The position numbers were made by a program, and so were the translations under genes. Below the pieces are notes generated by a model. The model did not search any database. It worked only from the letters and a program-made list of their open reading frames with translations, and was not told the DNA's origin. 64,000 bases of DNA from Myxococcales bacterium (GTDB lineage: Bacteria; Myxococcota_A; Polyangia; Haliangiales; Haliangiaceae): assembly GCA_016720595.1 (NCBI GenBank), contig JADKKI010000038.1, positions 104,564 to 168,563 of the forward strand, read 5' to 3'. Of the stretch, positions 9,059 to 19,300 are shown one piece after another (position 1 is the first letter of the stretch; every line of letters begins with the position of its first letter).

Positions 9059-10164
9059 GTCGCGCGCCCGCGGCGCTCGCGCTCGCGCTCGCACTGTCCG
9101 CATCGCGGACGGTCCGGGCGGAGCCGTGCGCACCGCGGGCGGTGCTGACCGGAGATCGCGAGGCGGTCGAGCGGGTGGGCGCGGAGCTGGTGAAGCTCGG
9201 CGTGCAGCTCGCGGCCGCCACGCGGACGTGCCCGGCCGTGAAGGCCACCGTCGAGCTCGCCCGTGAGGGTGGGATCAGCGTCGCGGTGCAGGGGAGCGCA
9301 CAGGGCAGCGAGGGCAGGGTGGTGAGCGATCCTGCGGTCGCGGCCGTCTGGATCGATGCGTGGGTCCGCGATGATCTCGACGTCGCGGGCTGGGCACCCG
9401 AGCCCGTGCCAGCACCTGCTGTAGGCGCGGCGTCGGGCACGTCTTCGCCCGCACTGGTGCCACCGCGCGATGTGCCGTCGTCGAGCGCATCGTCGGGTGC
9501 GTCGCTACTCGATCGGCTCGGCGTGGCCGCGTTCTACGAACAGGCGTGGACCGACGACAACACCTCGTGGCGCGGCGGCAGCGTGGCCGCCTGCGTGCGG
9601 ATCGGCGGGGTGTGTGTGGGAGGCCGGGTGCGTGCGTTGACCCAGCCGGATCAGATCGCGAACCTCACCGCGGCGGCGCGCTCGGATCTGTCCGTGTTCG
9701 CGACCGCGAGCGTCCCGGTCGCGCTCGGTCAGACCATCCTCGCACCCGAGCTCGGGCTCGGCGTGGGGCGGTTCGCCACCCGGCGGGTCGAGGGCTGTTC
9801 CCCACCGATGCCACCGCCGAACTGTGACCCTTCGGATCCGACGTGCGCGATGGACCCTGCACCCGCGTGCACCCCCGATGCGAGCGGCACGATGCCCGGC
9901 GGGGGCAAGCTCTACGTCGGCGATGGCTTCGAGACCGCGACGTACACGCCGCGGATCTCGCTCGCGCTGCGGATCTCGGTGCCTCTGTTCCACCGCGTGT
10001 GGCTCGACGGCCTGGTGTCGTACGCGCTGATGCCGCTCGGGCATGGCGAGGCGTACCAGGCGACCAAGGCGCCGCCGATGACGTCCGCCGATCAGATCGC
10101 GCTCCCGGGCGAACCGAGCGCGGGCTGGGGGCTCGGCGTGGGCCTGCGCGTGGGGGCGCCATGA
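9055..10164 (+). CDS. Exported outer-membrane beta-barrel-like protein in ECF operon
   Basis: GTG at 9055 overlaps the previous stop (GTGA) and has AAGGAG at 9038-9043; it gives 369 residues with a signal peptide (ALALALALSASRTVRAEP). Residues about 20-110 form a small domain. A Pro/Ala/Ser linker follows, then a C-terminal region with repeated amphipathic strands (GVAAFYEQAW, AACVRIGGVCVGGRV, ISLALRISVPLF, GWGLGVGLRVGA) typical of barrels. A loop carries NCDPSDPTC, the motif that dominates the neighbouring lipoprotein, hinting that the two proteins act together. No named family was recognised. Confidence 0.68.
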   Translation: MSRAPAALALALALSASRTVRAEPCAPRAVLTGDREAVERVGAELVKLGVQLAAATRTCPAVKATVELAREGGISVAVQGSAQGSEGRVVSDPAVAAVWIDAWVRDDLDVAGWAPEPVPAPAVGAASGTSSPALVPPRDVPSSSASSGASLLDRLGVAAFYEQAWTDDNTSWRGGSVAACVRIGGVCVGGRVRALTQPDQIANLTAAARSDLSVFATASVPVALGQTILAPELGLGVGRFATRRVEGCSPPMPPPNCDPSDPTCAMDPAPACTPDASGTMPGGGKLYVGDGFETATYTPRISLALRISVPLFHRVWLDGLVSYALMPLGHGEAYQATKAPPMTSADQIALPGEPSAGWGLGVGLRVGAP

Positions 10165-10784
10165 GCGCGGCGAAGCCGACGCCGGCCACCGGCGGGCAGA
10201 TCGTCCCGCTGCGGCGACCCGAGGAGCGCCGGACCGCGCTCTCGGATCTCTCGGATGAAGCGCTGCTCGCCTCGTGCGGCGTCGGCGATCCGGCGGCGCT
10301 CGGCGCCCTGTTCGATCGCCACCACGAGGCGGTGTACCGGGTGATCTCGCGCCTGCTGCGCATGGAGCCGGGCGAGACCGACGATCTCGTGCAGACCACG
10401 TTCATGACGGTGTGGCAGTCCGCGCGCGGCTACGCCGGCAAGGGCTCGGTGCGGAGCTTCCTGTTCGGCGTTGCGGCGAACACCGTGCGCCGGCACTTCC
10501 GGACCACGCGCCGTCGCCTCAACGCGTACGCGGCGTTCCCCGAGCCCCTCCCGGGCGGCGGTCCCGACGAGCAGGTGGCGCGGACGCAGCAGATGAAGCG
10601 CCTCGCCGCGGCGCTCGACGAGCTGCCACACGATCTGCGCGCGGCCTACGTGCTGTGCGATCTCGAAGATCTGCCGGGTGCCGAGGCCGCGCGGATCCTC
10701 GACGTGCGCGCGGGGACCCTGTCTCGACGCTTACACGATGCCCGGCGTGCGCTGCGCGATGCGATCGAAGGAGGAGGCTCATGA
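10161..10784 (+). CDS. ECF-type RNA polymerase sigma factor
   Basis: This 207-residue sigma-70 family factor has region 2 at about residues 45-115 (FDRHHEAVYRVISRLL, DDLVQTTFMTVW, SFLFGVAANTVRRHFR) and region 4 at about 148-203 (LDELPHDLRAAYVLCDLEDL, AEAARILDVRAGTLSRRLHDAR). The ATG overlaps the preceding stop (ATGA), and its own stop overlaps the next ATG in the same way. The downstream partner is a single-pass FecR-domain protein, so release by an envelope signal is the likely control. Region 4 ends in Gly residues without an extra domain. Confidence 0.92.
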   Translation: MSAAKPTPATGGQIVPLRRPEERRTALSDLSDEALLASCGVGDPAALGALFDRHHEAVYRVISRLLRMEPGETDDLVQTTFMTVWQSARGYAGKGSVRSFLFGVAANTVRRHFRTTRRRLNAYAAFPEPLPGGGPDEQVARTQQMKRLAAALDELPHDLRAAYVLCDLEDLPGAEAARILDVRAGTLSRRLHDARRALRDAIEGGGS

Positions 10785-12127
10785 CCGACGACACGTTGCG
10801 CGACCTCGGCAAGCAGCTCCCGCATGACCGTCCCGATCTCGATCGACGCGAGCGTGTGCGTGCCTCGCTGCTCGCGGCCGCCTCGGCGCCGGCACAGCCG
10901 AGCACCCGACGCTGGCTGCTGGTCGGTGGCGGGTTCGCGGCGGGTGCGCTCGCAGCCGCCGCGATCGCGGTGCTGCTCGTTCGCCCGCACGCCGAGACCA
11001 CGACGACCTCTCCCGGCGCGGCGCACGAGGCCTATGCGCGGATCGAGTCGTCGTCGGCGGCCGAGCTCGAGCACACGATGGTCGCCACGGCGAGCGGCAC
11101 CGACGAGATCGTCCGCGTGCGCACCGGCAAGCTCCGCCTCGCCGTGCCGCCGACCCGCGCCGGCGATCGGGTGCGCGTATCGACGGGCGATGCGGACATC
11201 GAAGGCTCCGGCGAGTACGAGGTGGAGGTCGCCGCGGATACCCTCGCGAGCGTGACCGTCCGCGCGGGCACGGCGACCGTCAAGCTCGCTGCCTCGACGC
11301 AGCCCGTGTTCCTCGCGGCCGGTCAGACCTGGCGCGCGAAGGTCCAGACCGCGGATCTCTCGCTGCCTCCGCCGCCGATGCCCGCGATCACCGCCACGCC
11401 GAGCGCCCCCGCGATCGCGACGGCTGCGCCCGCGACCGTGACGTCGTCGGGATCCCCGATCGAGACCAGCCTCCCGCCCGCGTCCGCGAGCACGTCCGTG
11501 CCCGTGCCCGCTCCGCGCGTGGTCACCCCACGCGTCGCGACGACCGCGTCGCCTGCTGCCCCGCGCACGGCCACGACGCCACGGGGCGCACCGCTCGAGA
11601 CCGACCTCGGTGCACCGACCACGCCTCCCACGACGACGGCCACGCCGCCGCCGTCGTCGACCACGCCGCGTGCTGCGGTGACCGCGCCGGTCGTTGAAGA
11701 CCTGACCACCGGCGCACCGTCGCCAGCGATCGCGTCGCCGGCCCCCACCTCGACGCCAGGCTCCGAGGTCGAGCGTCACTTCCGTGCGGGCTGGTCGCTG
11801 CTTCGCGCGGGAAAGCTCGCCGACGCGATCACCGAGCTCGGCGCCGCGGCGGATGCGGGCGAGGGCCCGCTCGCGGCAGACGCGCGCTACTACCAGGCGG
11901 TCGCGCTCGTGAAGGCCAAGCGCGGCGCCGAGGCCGAGCGAGCGCTCGTGCAGTTCCTCGATCGCGGTACCACGTCGATCCGTCGCGGCCGTGCCGCGAT
12001 GATGCTCGGCCGCCTGCTCGCGGATCGCGGAGATGCGGCCAACGCCCGGCTGTGGTTCGAGGTCGCGGCGCGTGATGCCGACGCCACCGTGGCGGCGGCC
12101 GCCCGGGCCGCGCTCGCGGCGCATTGA
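10781..12127 (+). CDS. FecR-domain membrane protein with C-terminal TPR-like repeats (putative anti-sigma partner)
   Basis: The 448-residue protein has a cytoplasmic N-terminus of about 45 residues, one transmembrane helix (residues about 46-68, LLVGGGFAAGALAAAAIAVLL) and a FecR-like beta domain (about 85-190, with VRVRTGKLRLAVPP and GDRVRVSTGDADIEGSGEY). A long Pro/Ala/Thr linker (about 195-325) precedes a C-terminal pair of tetratricopeptide-like helices (FRAGWSLLRAGKLADAI, ARYYQAVALVKAKRGAEAERAL). GGAGGAGG lies in front of the ATG, which overlaps the sigma stop. By family knowledge FecR proteins pass a surface signal to an ECF factor; no zinc-finger anti-sigma motif is visible at the N-terminus, so whether it inhibits or activates is open. 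Confidence 0.82.
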   Translation: MTDDTLRDLGKQLPHDRPDLDRRERVRASLLAAASAPAQPSTRRWLLVGGGFAAGALAAAAIAVLLVRPHAETTTTSPGAAHEAYARIESSSAAELEHTMVATASGTDEIVRVRTGKLRLAVPPTRAGDRVRVSTGDADIEGSGEYEVEVAADTLASVTVRAGTATVKLAASTQPVFLAAGQTWRAKVQTADLSLPPPPMPAITATPSAPAIATAAPATVTSSGSPIETSLPPASASTSVPVPAPRVVTPRVATTASPAAPRTATTPRGAPLETDLGAPTTPPTTTATPPPSSTTPRAAVTAPVVEDLTTGAPSPAIASPAPTSTPGSEVERHFRAGWSLLRAGKLADAITELGAAADAGEGPLAADARYYQAVALVKAKRGAEAERALVQFLDRGTTSIRRGRAAMMLGRLLADRGDAANARLWFEVAARDADATVAAAARAALAAH

Positions 12128-12157
12128 TCCGCAGGCGGGGTCAGCTACCATTGTCCC

Positions 12158-13522
12158 ATGTTCGCGATCCGCGCCCGCCCTCCACTCACGCTCGCGACGG
12201 TCGCCACGGTCGCCACGCTTGGGCTCGGTCTCCTCGCAACGCTGAGCGCGCTGGTCGAGACCCGTCCCACGCCTGCGACCGGGGTGCGCCGCTACGAGCT
12301 GCACGTCAAGCTCCGCGCTGAAGGGATGCAGCTCGCGAGCGCCGGGTTCGGGGCGCTGCAGGTCGCGCCGATGTTCGCGCCGGGCACGGCCGACGCGCGG
12401 GCACGCTGGATGGTCGTCACGGCGATGTCTGCGAGCTCCGCCGAGGCGCTGGTCGCACAGCTCGCCGCGGATCCCGCCGTCGAGCAGGCGTTCCTCGCGC
12501 CCGAGATCACGCTGCCCACCGAGGCCCGCGCACGCACGCAGGCGCGAGCGGACGATCGGTGCCCGGTCACCACGCCCTCGTTCGAGACCTATCAGGGCTA
12601 CCTCGGCCCGGCGCCGCACGGCATCGATGCGCCCGCGGCGTGGCAGCGCGGCCAGCGCGGGGCCGGCGTGTGGTTCGCCGATATCGAGGGCGGCTGGAAT
12701 GCCGCCCACGAGGATCTCCCGGGGGACCGGATCCGGCACGTCGGCGGCACGCCGATCAATGATCCGAGCTGGCGCGCGCATGGAACCGCGGTGCTCGGCG
12801 AGGTCGTCGGCGTCGACAACGGCAAGGGCGTGGTCGGCATCGCGCCGGAGGTCGAGCGCGTGTTCACGTCCTCGATCGGCGGCACCACCGTCGCCGTCGC
12901 GATCGATCGCGCGGCCTCGCAGCTGCGCCCCGGCGACGTGCTGCTGATCGAGCTGCAGGGCGGTGGTCCGCGCGGACGCTACCTGCCGATCGAGTACTGG
13001 GACGACAACTTCGAGGTGATCCAGGCGGCCACCCGACGCGGCGTGATCGTCATCGAGGCCGCGGGCAACGGCGGGGAGAACCTCGATCACAAGGCCTATG
13101 GCCGGAAGTTCGATCGCAGCCACCGCGATTCGGGCGCGATCATGATCGGCGCCGGTGGGCCAGCGCGCGAAGGCTTCTCGGATCGCGAGCGCCTCGAGTT
13201 CTCGAACTACGGTGGCCGGGTCGACGTGCAGGGCTGGGGGCGCAAGGTCGCCACGCTCGACTACGGCGATCTCCAGAGCTGCGCGGGCGCGGATCGCCAC
13301 TACACCGACGAGTTCTCCGGAACGTCGAGCGCCTCGCCGATCGTGGCAGGGGCCGCCGTGCTGCTCGAGGGCAGCGCACGCCAGCGTGGCGCGGTGCTCA
13401 CGCCGGCCGTGCTGCGCGAGCTGTTGCGCTCGACCGGGACTCCGCAGTCGGGAGACACCGCGAAGCAGATCGGCCCGCGGCCAGACCTAGCTCGGGCGTT
13501 CCAGGCACTCGGCGATCGCTGA
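12158..13522 (+). CDS. Secreted subtilisin-like serine protease (S8 family)
   Basis: The 454-residue protein begins with an N-terminal membrane/signal segment (residues about 10-32) and a propeptide-like region. The catalytic triad is visible: Asp175 (VWFADIEGG), His208 (HGTAVLGEV) and Ser390 (SGTSSASPIVAGAA). The oxyanion Asn304 lies in EAAGNGG. It should hydrolyse proteins outside the inner membrane, a usual trait of predatory or saprophytic myxobacteria. It follows the sigma/FecR operon by 30 bp on the same strand and could be an additional member. Its last 36 bp overlap a small convergent open frame. Confidence 0.92.
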   Translation: MFAIRARPPLTLATVATVATLGLGLLATLSALVETRPTPATGVRRYELHVKLRAEGMQLASAGFGALQVAPMFAPGTADARARWMVVTAMSASSAEALVAQLAADPAVEQAFLAPEITLPTEARARTQARADDRCPVTTPSFETYQGYLGPAPHGIDAPAAWQRGQRGAGVWFADIEGGWNAAHEDLPGDRIRHVGGTPINDPSWRAHGTAVLGEVVGVDNGKGVVGIAPEVERVFTSSIGGTTVAVAIDRAASQLRPGDVLLIELQGGGPRGRYLPIEYWDDNFEVIQAATRRGVIVIEAAGNGGENLDHKAYGRKFDRSHRDSGAIMIGAGGPAREGFSDRERLEFSNYGGRVDVQGWGRKVATLDYGDLQSCAGADRHYTDEFSGTSSASPIVAGAAVLLEGSARQRGAVLTPAVLRELLRSTGTPQSGDTAKQIGPRPDLARAFQALGDR

Positions 13523-13666
13523 GTCGGCGTCGAAGCCGCTCATCAGCACGAACCACACCGGGATCGGATCGCTCCGGTCGACCACGAGCTGGCCGAGCCG
13601 CTCGAGGGTCTTCACGTGCTCCGCCCGCTCCGCCGCATTCGGCCGACTCCAACCCTTCTTTGCCAC
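13487..13666 (-). CDS. Small hypothetical protein (uncertain)
   Basis: A GTG at 13666, 19 bp behind the stop of the preceding lipoprotein gene, opens a 59-residue frame (MAKKGWSRPNAAERAEHVK, ending IAECLERPS). Amino acid composition is protein-like, with a hydrophobic PVWFVLM segment, but there is no recognisable family and no Shine-Dalgarno. It overlaps the 3' end of the protease gene by 36 bp. It could be a real distal gene or chance. Confidence 0.3.
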   Translation of the reverse strand: MAKKGWSRPNAAERAEHVKTLERLGQLVVDRSDPIPVWFVLMSGFDADSAIAECLERPS

Positions 13667-13685
13667 GAGGATCGAATCGGCCGGG

Positions 13686-14432
13686 TCACTGGTTCGTATA
13701 GATGAACTGATCCTCACCGTTGGTGACGGTGACCAGGACGATGGTGTCCGCCTTGGTCTGGGCGTCTGCGGCCGCCCACACCTGCGCCACCATGTCGGCG
13801 GCCTGATCGTCCCAGGCGAGCACTGCGAGGATCTGCTTGTCCCACTTGTCGGCGGCGGACACGTTCGCGGTGGAGGCGCGGATGTCGGCCAGCTTGCGCG
13901 TGATCAGCGGGGTCGCCACGGCCGCGGTGTACGGCTGGCCGAACGGGTACGCGACCGCGCGGGTGACGCTGACGCCGATCTTGTGGCCGCCTATCTCGAC
14001 CTCGAGGTCCGTGATCTTCCCGGTGGTGTCGTAGACGATCTCGGTCTCGGTCTTGAGGAACGCCGCGTGCTCGCAGCGCGCCAGCTGCTCGTACGCAAAG
14101 ATCTCCGAGAGCCCCGAGCTGCCACCGGCGTTGGGCGTGGCGGCCAGGTGCTGTCCACCCGGCGTCAGCAGCGGCCGATCCGCGGGATCGACGTACGCCC
14201 GCGCGAAGGTCAGGGTGTCCCGGAACAGCTCCGGGGTGGCCCCGGTGAGCTGCATCTGCGCGAGCACGCCGCACATGCCGGACAGCTCGCCGAAGCCCGC
14301 CGCTGCGGTGGCGTCGGCCCCGGTGTCCTGGCCGCCGCCGCTGCCGTCGCTCGTTGTTGGCGCATCTGCGGCGGGCGAGCCAGCCGGCTCGCTGCAACCG
14401 ATCAGAGCCAGGGCGAACATGGCGGCGCGCAT
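13686..14432 (-). CDS. Hypothetical lipoprotein
   Basis: The ATG at 14432 gives 248 residues with a short signal ending in ALIGC and then a Ser/Ala/Gly/Asp linker (residues about 12-45). The remaining domain is mixed alpha/beta (SGLSEIFAYEQLARCEHAAF, ITDLEVEIGGHKIGVSVTRA) with no motif I recognise. The IGVSVTRA...AVATPLITRKLADI segment loosely recalls nuclease-like folds, but this is too weak to name. It lies downstream of the hybrid kinase gene by 123 bp, and a small open frame follows it by 19 bp. Confidence 0.7.
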   Translation of the reverse strand: MRAAMFALALIGCSEPAGSPAADAPTTSDGSGGGQDTGADATAAAGFGELSGMCGVLAQMQLTGATPELFRDTLTFARAYVDPADRPLLTPGGQHLAATPNAGGSSGLSEIFAYEQLARCEHAAFLKTETEIVYDTTGKITDLEVEIGGHKIGVSVTRAVAYPFGQPYTAAVATPLITRKLADIRASTANVSAADKWDKQILAVLAWDDQAADMVAQVWAAADAQTKADTIVLVTVTNGEDQFIYTNQ

Positions 14433-14555
14433 GGGTGGCGCACCATACACGAGGCGATCCAGCTCCGGGCCGTGTGATTCCAAGAGGGAACACGCCGCTG
14501 ACCGTCGGGTCTGCCGGCTACTCGAGTCGCCAGGCGCGTCGCGTCGTTCGGGCGG

Positions 14556-16226
14556 TCACCGCGGAGGCGAGGGGCCGTAGAGGGCGCGGAGGATGTCGTC
14601 GGCGCTCGCGGGCTTGACGATGTGCTCGTCGAACCCCGCCGCGAACGCCAGGGCGCGATCGCCGGCCTGGCCATAGCCGGTCATCGCGATCAGGCGGGGC
14701 GGGTCCGTGGTGATCGCCCGTCGCAGCTGCCGGGCGACCTCGTATCCGTCCATGCCCGGGAGGCCGATGTCGATCAGCGCCACGTCGGGGCGCTCCGCGC
14801 AGATCGCCGCCACCGCCGAGGGGCCATCTTCGACGATGGTGACCTGGTGGCCGCGCAGTCGCAGGAGATCAGCCAGCAGGTCGCGGAGATCGGGGGCGTC
14901 GTCGCAGACCACGGCGCGCAGCGAGGCCTTGCGCGGCCCGGTCTTGGTCCGTGCCAGCACGATCGGATCGAAGGCTCGTGCGTCGAGGCCGACCATGATC
15001 TCGAACGTGCTGCCGAGACCGAGCCCCGCGCTGGTCACGCGGACGGTGCCACCGTGGAGCTCGACGAGGCGCTTGACCAGGCCGAGGCCGAGGCCGAGGC
15101 CGCCGGCGCCGTCGGAGGTCACGCGCTCCTGGACGAACATGTCGAACACCCGCGGGAGGATGTCGGGGCGGATCCCCCGCCCGGTGTCGGTCACGCGGAT
15201 GAACCCGTGGCCATCCTCGTGCCCCCACGCGATCGTCAGGTGACCGCCGGGCTCGGTGTACTTCGCGGCGTTGGTGAGCAGGTTGCAGACCACCTGGGTC
15301 AGGCGGACCGGGTCTCCATCGACGATCACCGGTAGCGCTTCGCCCACGATCTCGATCGTGTGGCTGCGCTGGGTGATCGCGGTCTGGCACTGCGTGATCG
15401 CCTCGTCGATGATCAGCGTCAACGCCACCGGCTCGCGGCGGAGCTCGAGCTTGCCCGCGTTGAATCGCGCCACATCGAGCAGATCATCGACCAGCCGCGT
15501 GATGTGGTGGACCTGGCGCTGCACGATCGCGCGGATCCGTGCGGGGACCGGCTGGTCGGGGTGGTGCTCGAGAACCTCGACCGCGGTCTGCAGCGGCTGG
15601 AGCGGGTTGCGCAGCTCGTGCGCGAGGATCGCGAGGAACTCGTCCTTGCGGCGATTGGTCTCGGTGAGCTGCCGCATCTCCTGTTCGAGCGCCTCGGTCT
15701 CGAACCGACGCCTCTGCGCGAGCAAGGCCCGCTCGTGGGCGCGGGCCTGGGCCTCGCGGAGCTCGTCCGCCTTGGCCTTGAGCTCGAGCGTGCGCTCCTG
15801 GAGCTGGACCAGCACGCTGACCTTCCCTCGCACCACCTCGGGGCGGATCGGCTTCATCAGGAAGGCGAACGCGCCGAGCTCGTAGCCGCGGAGGTCGGCG
15901 GCATGGTCCCAACCCACGTCGGTGACGAAGATGATCGGCGTCGTGTGGTTCCGCGTGCTCGACCGCACGAGCCGCGCGGTCTCGAGGCCGTCCATGCCGG
16001 GCATCGCCACCCCGAGGATGATCACCGCGAAGTCGTGCACCCGCAGCTTGTCGAGCGCCTCGGTACCGGAGCGCACCAGGGTCAGCCGGCGCCCGAGCGG
16101 AGCCAGCGCGGCCTCGAGCGCGCCGAGGTTGGCCGGATCGTCGTCTACCAGGAGGATGTCCCGCCCATCAGGGACGACGAGGACTTCGGACTCCCGCTCG
16201 CTGGCGAGCGGTACATCGGGCGACAT
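14556..16226 (-). CDS. Hybrid histidine kinase: degenerate receiver - HisKA/HATPase - receiver
   Basis: The 556-residue cytoplasmic protein has a first receiver at residues 23-140 (ILLVDDDPANL, LMKPIRPE), a coiled-coil linker (about 140-192), a HisKA domain with phospho-acceptor His203 (LAHELRNPLQ), and a HATPase with N-box Asn319 (NLLTNAAKY) and G1 box DTGRG (347-351). A second receiver at 437-552 has Asp486 (ALIDIGLPGMDG). In the first receiver the phospho-acceptor Asp is replaced by Gly72 (VIILGVAMPGMDG), although the acidic pocket and Lys125 are kept, so that domain probably cannot be phosphorylated. No sensor or membrane segment is present, so input must come through partner proteins. 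The ATG at 16226 matches the start of the soluble protein. Confidence 0.92.
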   Translation of the reverse strand: MSPDVPLASERESEVLVVPDGRDILLVDDDPANLGALEAALAPLGRRLTLVRSGTEALDKLRVHDFAVIILGVAMPGMDGLETARLVRSSTRNHTTPIIFVTDVGWDHAADLRGYELGAFAFLMKPIRPEVVRGKVSVLVQLQERTLELKAKADELREAQARAHERALLAQRRRFETEALEQEMRQLTETNRRKDEFLAILAHELRNPLQPLQTAVEVLEHHPDQPVPARIRAIVQRQVHHITRLVDDLLDVARFNAGKLELRREPVALTLIIDEAITQCQTAITQRSHTIEIVGEALPVIVDGDPVRLTQVVCNLLTNAAKYTEPGGHLTIAWGHEDGHGFIRVTDTGRGIRPDILPRVFDMFVQERVTSDGAGGLGLGLGLVKRLVELHGGTVRVTSAGLGLGSTFEIMVGLDARAFDPIVLARTKTGPRKASLRAVVCDDAPDLRDLLADLLRLRGHQVTIVEDGPSAVAAICAERPDVALIDIGLPGMDGYEVARQLRRAITTDPPRLIAMTGYGQAGDRALAFAAGFDEHIVKPASADDILRALYGPSPPR

Positions 16227-16260
16227 TGGGGGAGGTGAAATGCACGCGATGTGCCCAACC

Positions 16261-16307
16261 CCGCAGGTTCTGCGGCTCCGATCTCGCGTGCCTCCAGCGT
16301 CTGGAGG
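16261..16307 (-). terminator. Two adjacent hairpins downstream of the giant lipoprotein gene
   Basis: CCGCAG-GTT-CTGCGG (16261-16275) and CCTCCAG-CGT-CTGGAGG (16291-16307) are perfect dyads in the 148-bp gap between the giant gene and the kinase gene. Neither is followed by a clear T-run, so factor-independent termination is only possible; they could equally be RNA-stabilising elements. Confidence 0.3.
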
Positions 16308-16374
16308 GGATGCGGGGCTGCCTACCGAGCGCGAGCGCACGGTGGGGCCGGCGCGCACGCGATCCGGCCGCGGT

Positions 16375-19300
16375 TCAGAGCCCGCTGCGCACGCTCACGG
16401 TCCCCGCGCCGGCGTTCGAGGTGGCGAGGTCGAGCTTGCCGTCCCGGTTCCAGTCCGCGAGCACGATGCCAGCTGGTCCGTTGCCGACCGCGACCGTGGT
16501 GGCAGCCGCGAAGCCGGAGCCGGAGTTGACGAGGATGCTCGCGGAGCCGCTGCCGGCGTTGGCCACGGCCAGGTCCGGCTTGCCATCGCCGTTGACGTCA
16601 CCGATCGCGACCGCGACCGGCGTGGTGCCGGTTGGGTGGCCCACCGCGGCGGCGAACGAGGCGCCCGTGTTCGCGAGCGTGTAGACCATGCCGTCGCTCG
16701 AGCTGGTCACCGCGAGGTCGTACAGGCCATCGCCGTCGAGATCCGCGATCGCCACGCCGCTCGGGCTCGTCCCTGCCGCGAACGAGGCGGCGGCGCCGAA
16801 CCCGCCGCTGCCGGTCCCAGCCAGCACGCTCACCGTCCCGCCGCCGTTGGCGACGACGAGGTCGAGGGTCCCATTGCGATCGACGTCCGCCACCGCCACC
16901 GCGCGCGGCGTGGTGCCGACGGTGAACGCCGTCGGCGCGCCGAACGTCCCGGCTCCGGTCCCGAGCAGCACGCTGACCGTGTTCGCGGTCGAGTTAGCCA
17001 CGACCACGTCGAGGGTTCCGTTGCGATCGACGTCGGCGAGCGCGAGTGCGCGCGCTCCGGCGCCGGCGGCGAAGGTCGTGCCGGTTCCGAACGTGCCGGT
17101 CCCGGTGCCGAGGTAGATGCTGACGGTCCCGAACGTCGCGTCGGCGGTCGCGAGATCGGGCGCTCCATCGCGGTTGACGTCGCCGACGGCGATCGCGACC
17201 GGATCGATCCCGCCCGCGTAGAAGCTCGCCGGGGTGAAGCCGCTGCTGCCGCCGAGGATCACGCCGACCTGGTTGCCGGTACCGCCGGCGAACGCGAGAT
17301 CCGGGTAGCCGTTGCGGTCGAGGTCTGCGAACGCGACGCCCTGGGCGCCGACCGCGGACAGCGTGGTGTTGCCGGTGAACGCCCCGGTGGCGTTGCTCCC
17401 GACCACGCCGAGGAGCAGGCTGACGTTGGCGGCGCCAAAGGTCGCCACCGCCACGTCGACCTTGCCATCCTCGTTGAAGTCCGCGGTGACGAGGCCACGC
17501 GGGGACCCGGACACCAGGAACGACATCGGTGCGGCGAACGAGCCACCCGCGCTGGTCAACACGGTGACGGTGTTCGAGGCCTCGTTGGTGACCAGGACAT
17601 CGAGCCTGCCATCTGCGTTCGCATCGGCGAGGGTCACCGCCGAGGGGTTCGCACCGACCGTGGTCGGGCTCGCCGCCGAGAACGCACCGCCACCCACGCC
17701 GCGCGCCACGCTGATCGTGTTGGCTCCGCCGTTGGTCGCGATCACGTCGAGCAGGCCATCGTTGTCGAGATCTCCGAGGGCGACCCCGGTCGGGGCCGCG
17801 CCGACCGCGATCGTCGTCAGCGCGCCGAACGTGCCGGTGCCGGTACCGAACCGGATGCCGACGGTGTTGGTGCCGCTGCTCGCGACGGCGAGGTCGAGCT
17901 TGCCATCGCGATCGAGATCGCCCACTGCGATCCCGAGCGGCGTGGTGCCGAAGGCGACGGAGGTCGCGGCGGCGAACGCGCCGGTGCCGGAGCCGAGCAG
18001 GATGCTCGCCGAGCTCGCACCCGCGTTCGCGGTGGCGAGATCGAGGTCTCCATCACGATCCAGATCGGCCGCGACGACACTGCGCGGGCTCGCGCCGACG
18101 GGGAGCGAGGTGCCGCTCGAGAACAGGCCGGTGCCCGCACCGAGGTGGAGCCGGACCGTGTTGTCATTCGCGCAGGCCACGGCGAGGTCGAGGTCGCCAT
18201 CGCCATCGAAGTCGCCGGTCACGAGCGAGATCGGCCCAGCCCCGGTGGCGATGCCGAGCGGGGTGCCGAACGAGCCATCGCCGTTGCCGAGCAGCACGTC
18301 GACCGCATCGTTGGTGAATAGCGCGACGGCGAGGTCCTCGTTGCCGTCGCCGTTGAAGTCGCCGCGTGCGATCGCGATCGGGCGCGTGCCCGGATCCACG
18401 GGCACGTCGGTCGCGGGCCCGAGCACATCACACGTCACGGTCACGAACACCGTGGCGGTGCTGCCGCCGTTGACCATGTACGTGAACGTGTCGGGGGTGC
18501 CACCGGCGTCCGTGTTGCAATAGCCTGCGGCTGGCTGATAGGTCACGGCGAGCTGACCGCCGGTGATCACCACCGTGCCGTGCGCCGGCTGGACCACGGA
18601 GGCGACGATCTTGGGGCCACCGTCTCCATCGAGATCGTTCGCCAGCACGTCGACCGTGGTCGGCGCGCTGTTCTGGGCGACGGTGATGACGTCGTTCGTC
18701 GCGGTGGGCGGATCATCGACCGGCGTGACGATGATCGACACCGTGGCGGTGGAGCCGCCGTTGAGCGTGTACGTGTACGAGTCCGGTCCGAAATAGTTCG
18801 GGTTCGGCTGGTACTTCACACCACCGGCGACGAACGTGATCACGCCGAACGTCGGCGGCGTGGTGGAGATGATCATCTTGGGGCCGCCATCGACATCGGT
18901 GTCGTTGCCGGTCGGATCGAACGTGTAGCTCGTGTCCTCGACGAGCACGATGCTGTCGTTGACCGCCACAGGCAGGTCGTCGATCGGCGTCACGGTGATC
19001 GAGACCGCTCCCACCGAGCCGCCGTTGAGCGTGTACGTGAAGGCGTCGGGCCCCGCGTAGTTCGCGGCCGGGGTGTAGGTCACGCCGGTGCCACCGCCGG
19101 TGATCACCACGGTGCCGTGCGCCACTGGCGTCACGCTGACGATCTGGAGCGGGCCGCCATCGATGTCGAGATCATTCGCGAGGACGTCGATCGGGGTCGG
19201 GCCGTTGTCCTCGGGGAGCGTGACCAGATCCGCGACCGCGACGGGTGGATCGTCGACGGGGGTGACGGTGACCGAGACGATCGCGAGAGACCCGCCGTTG

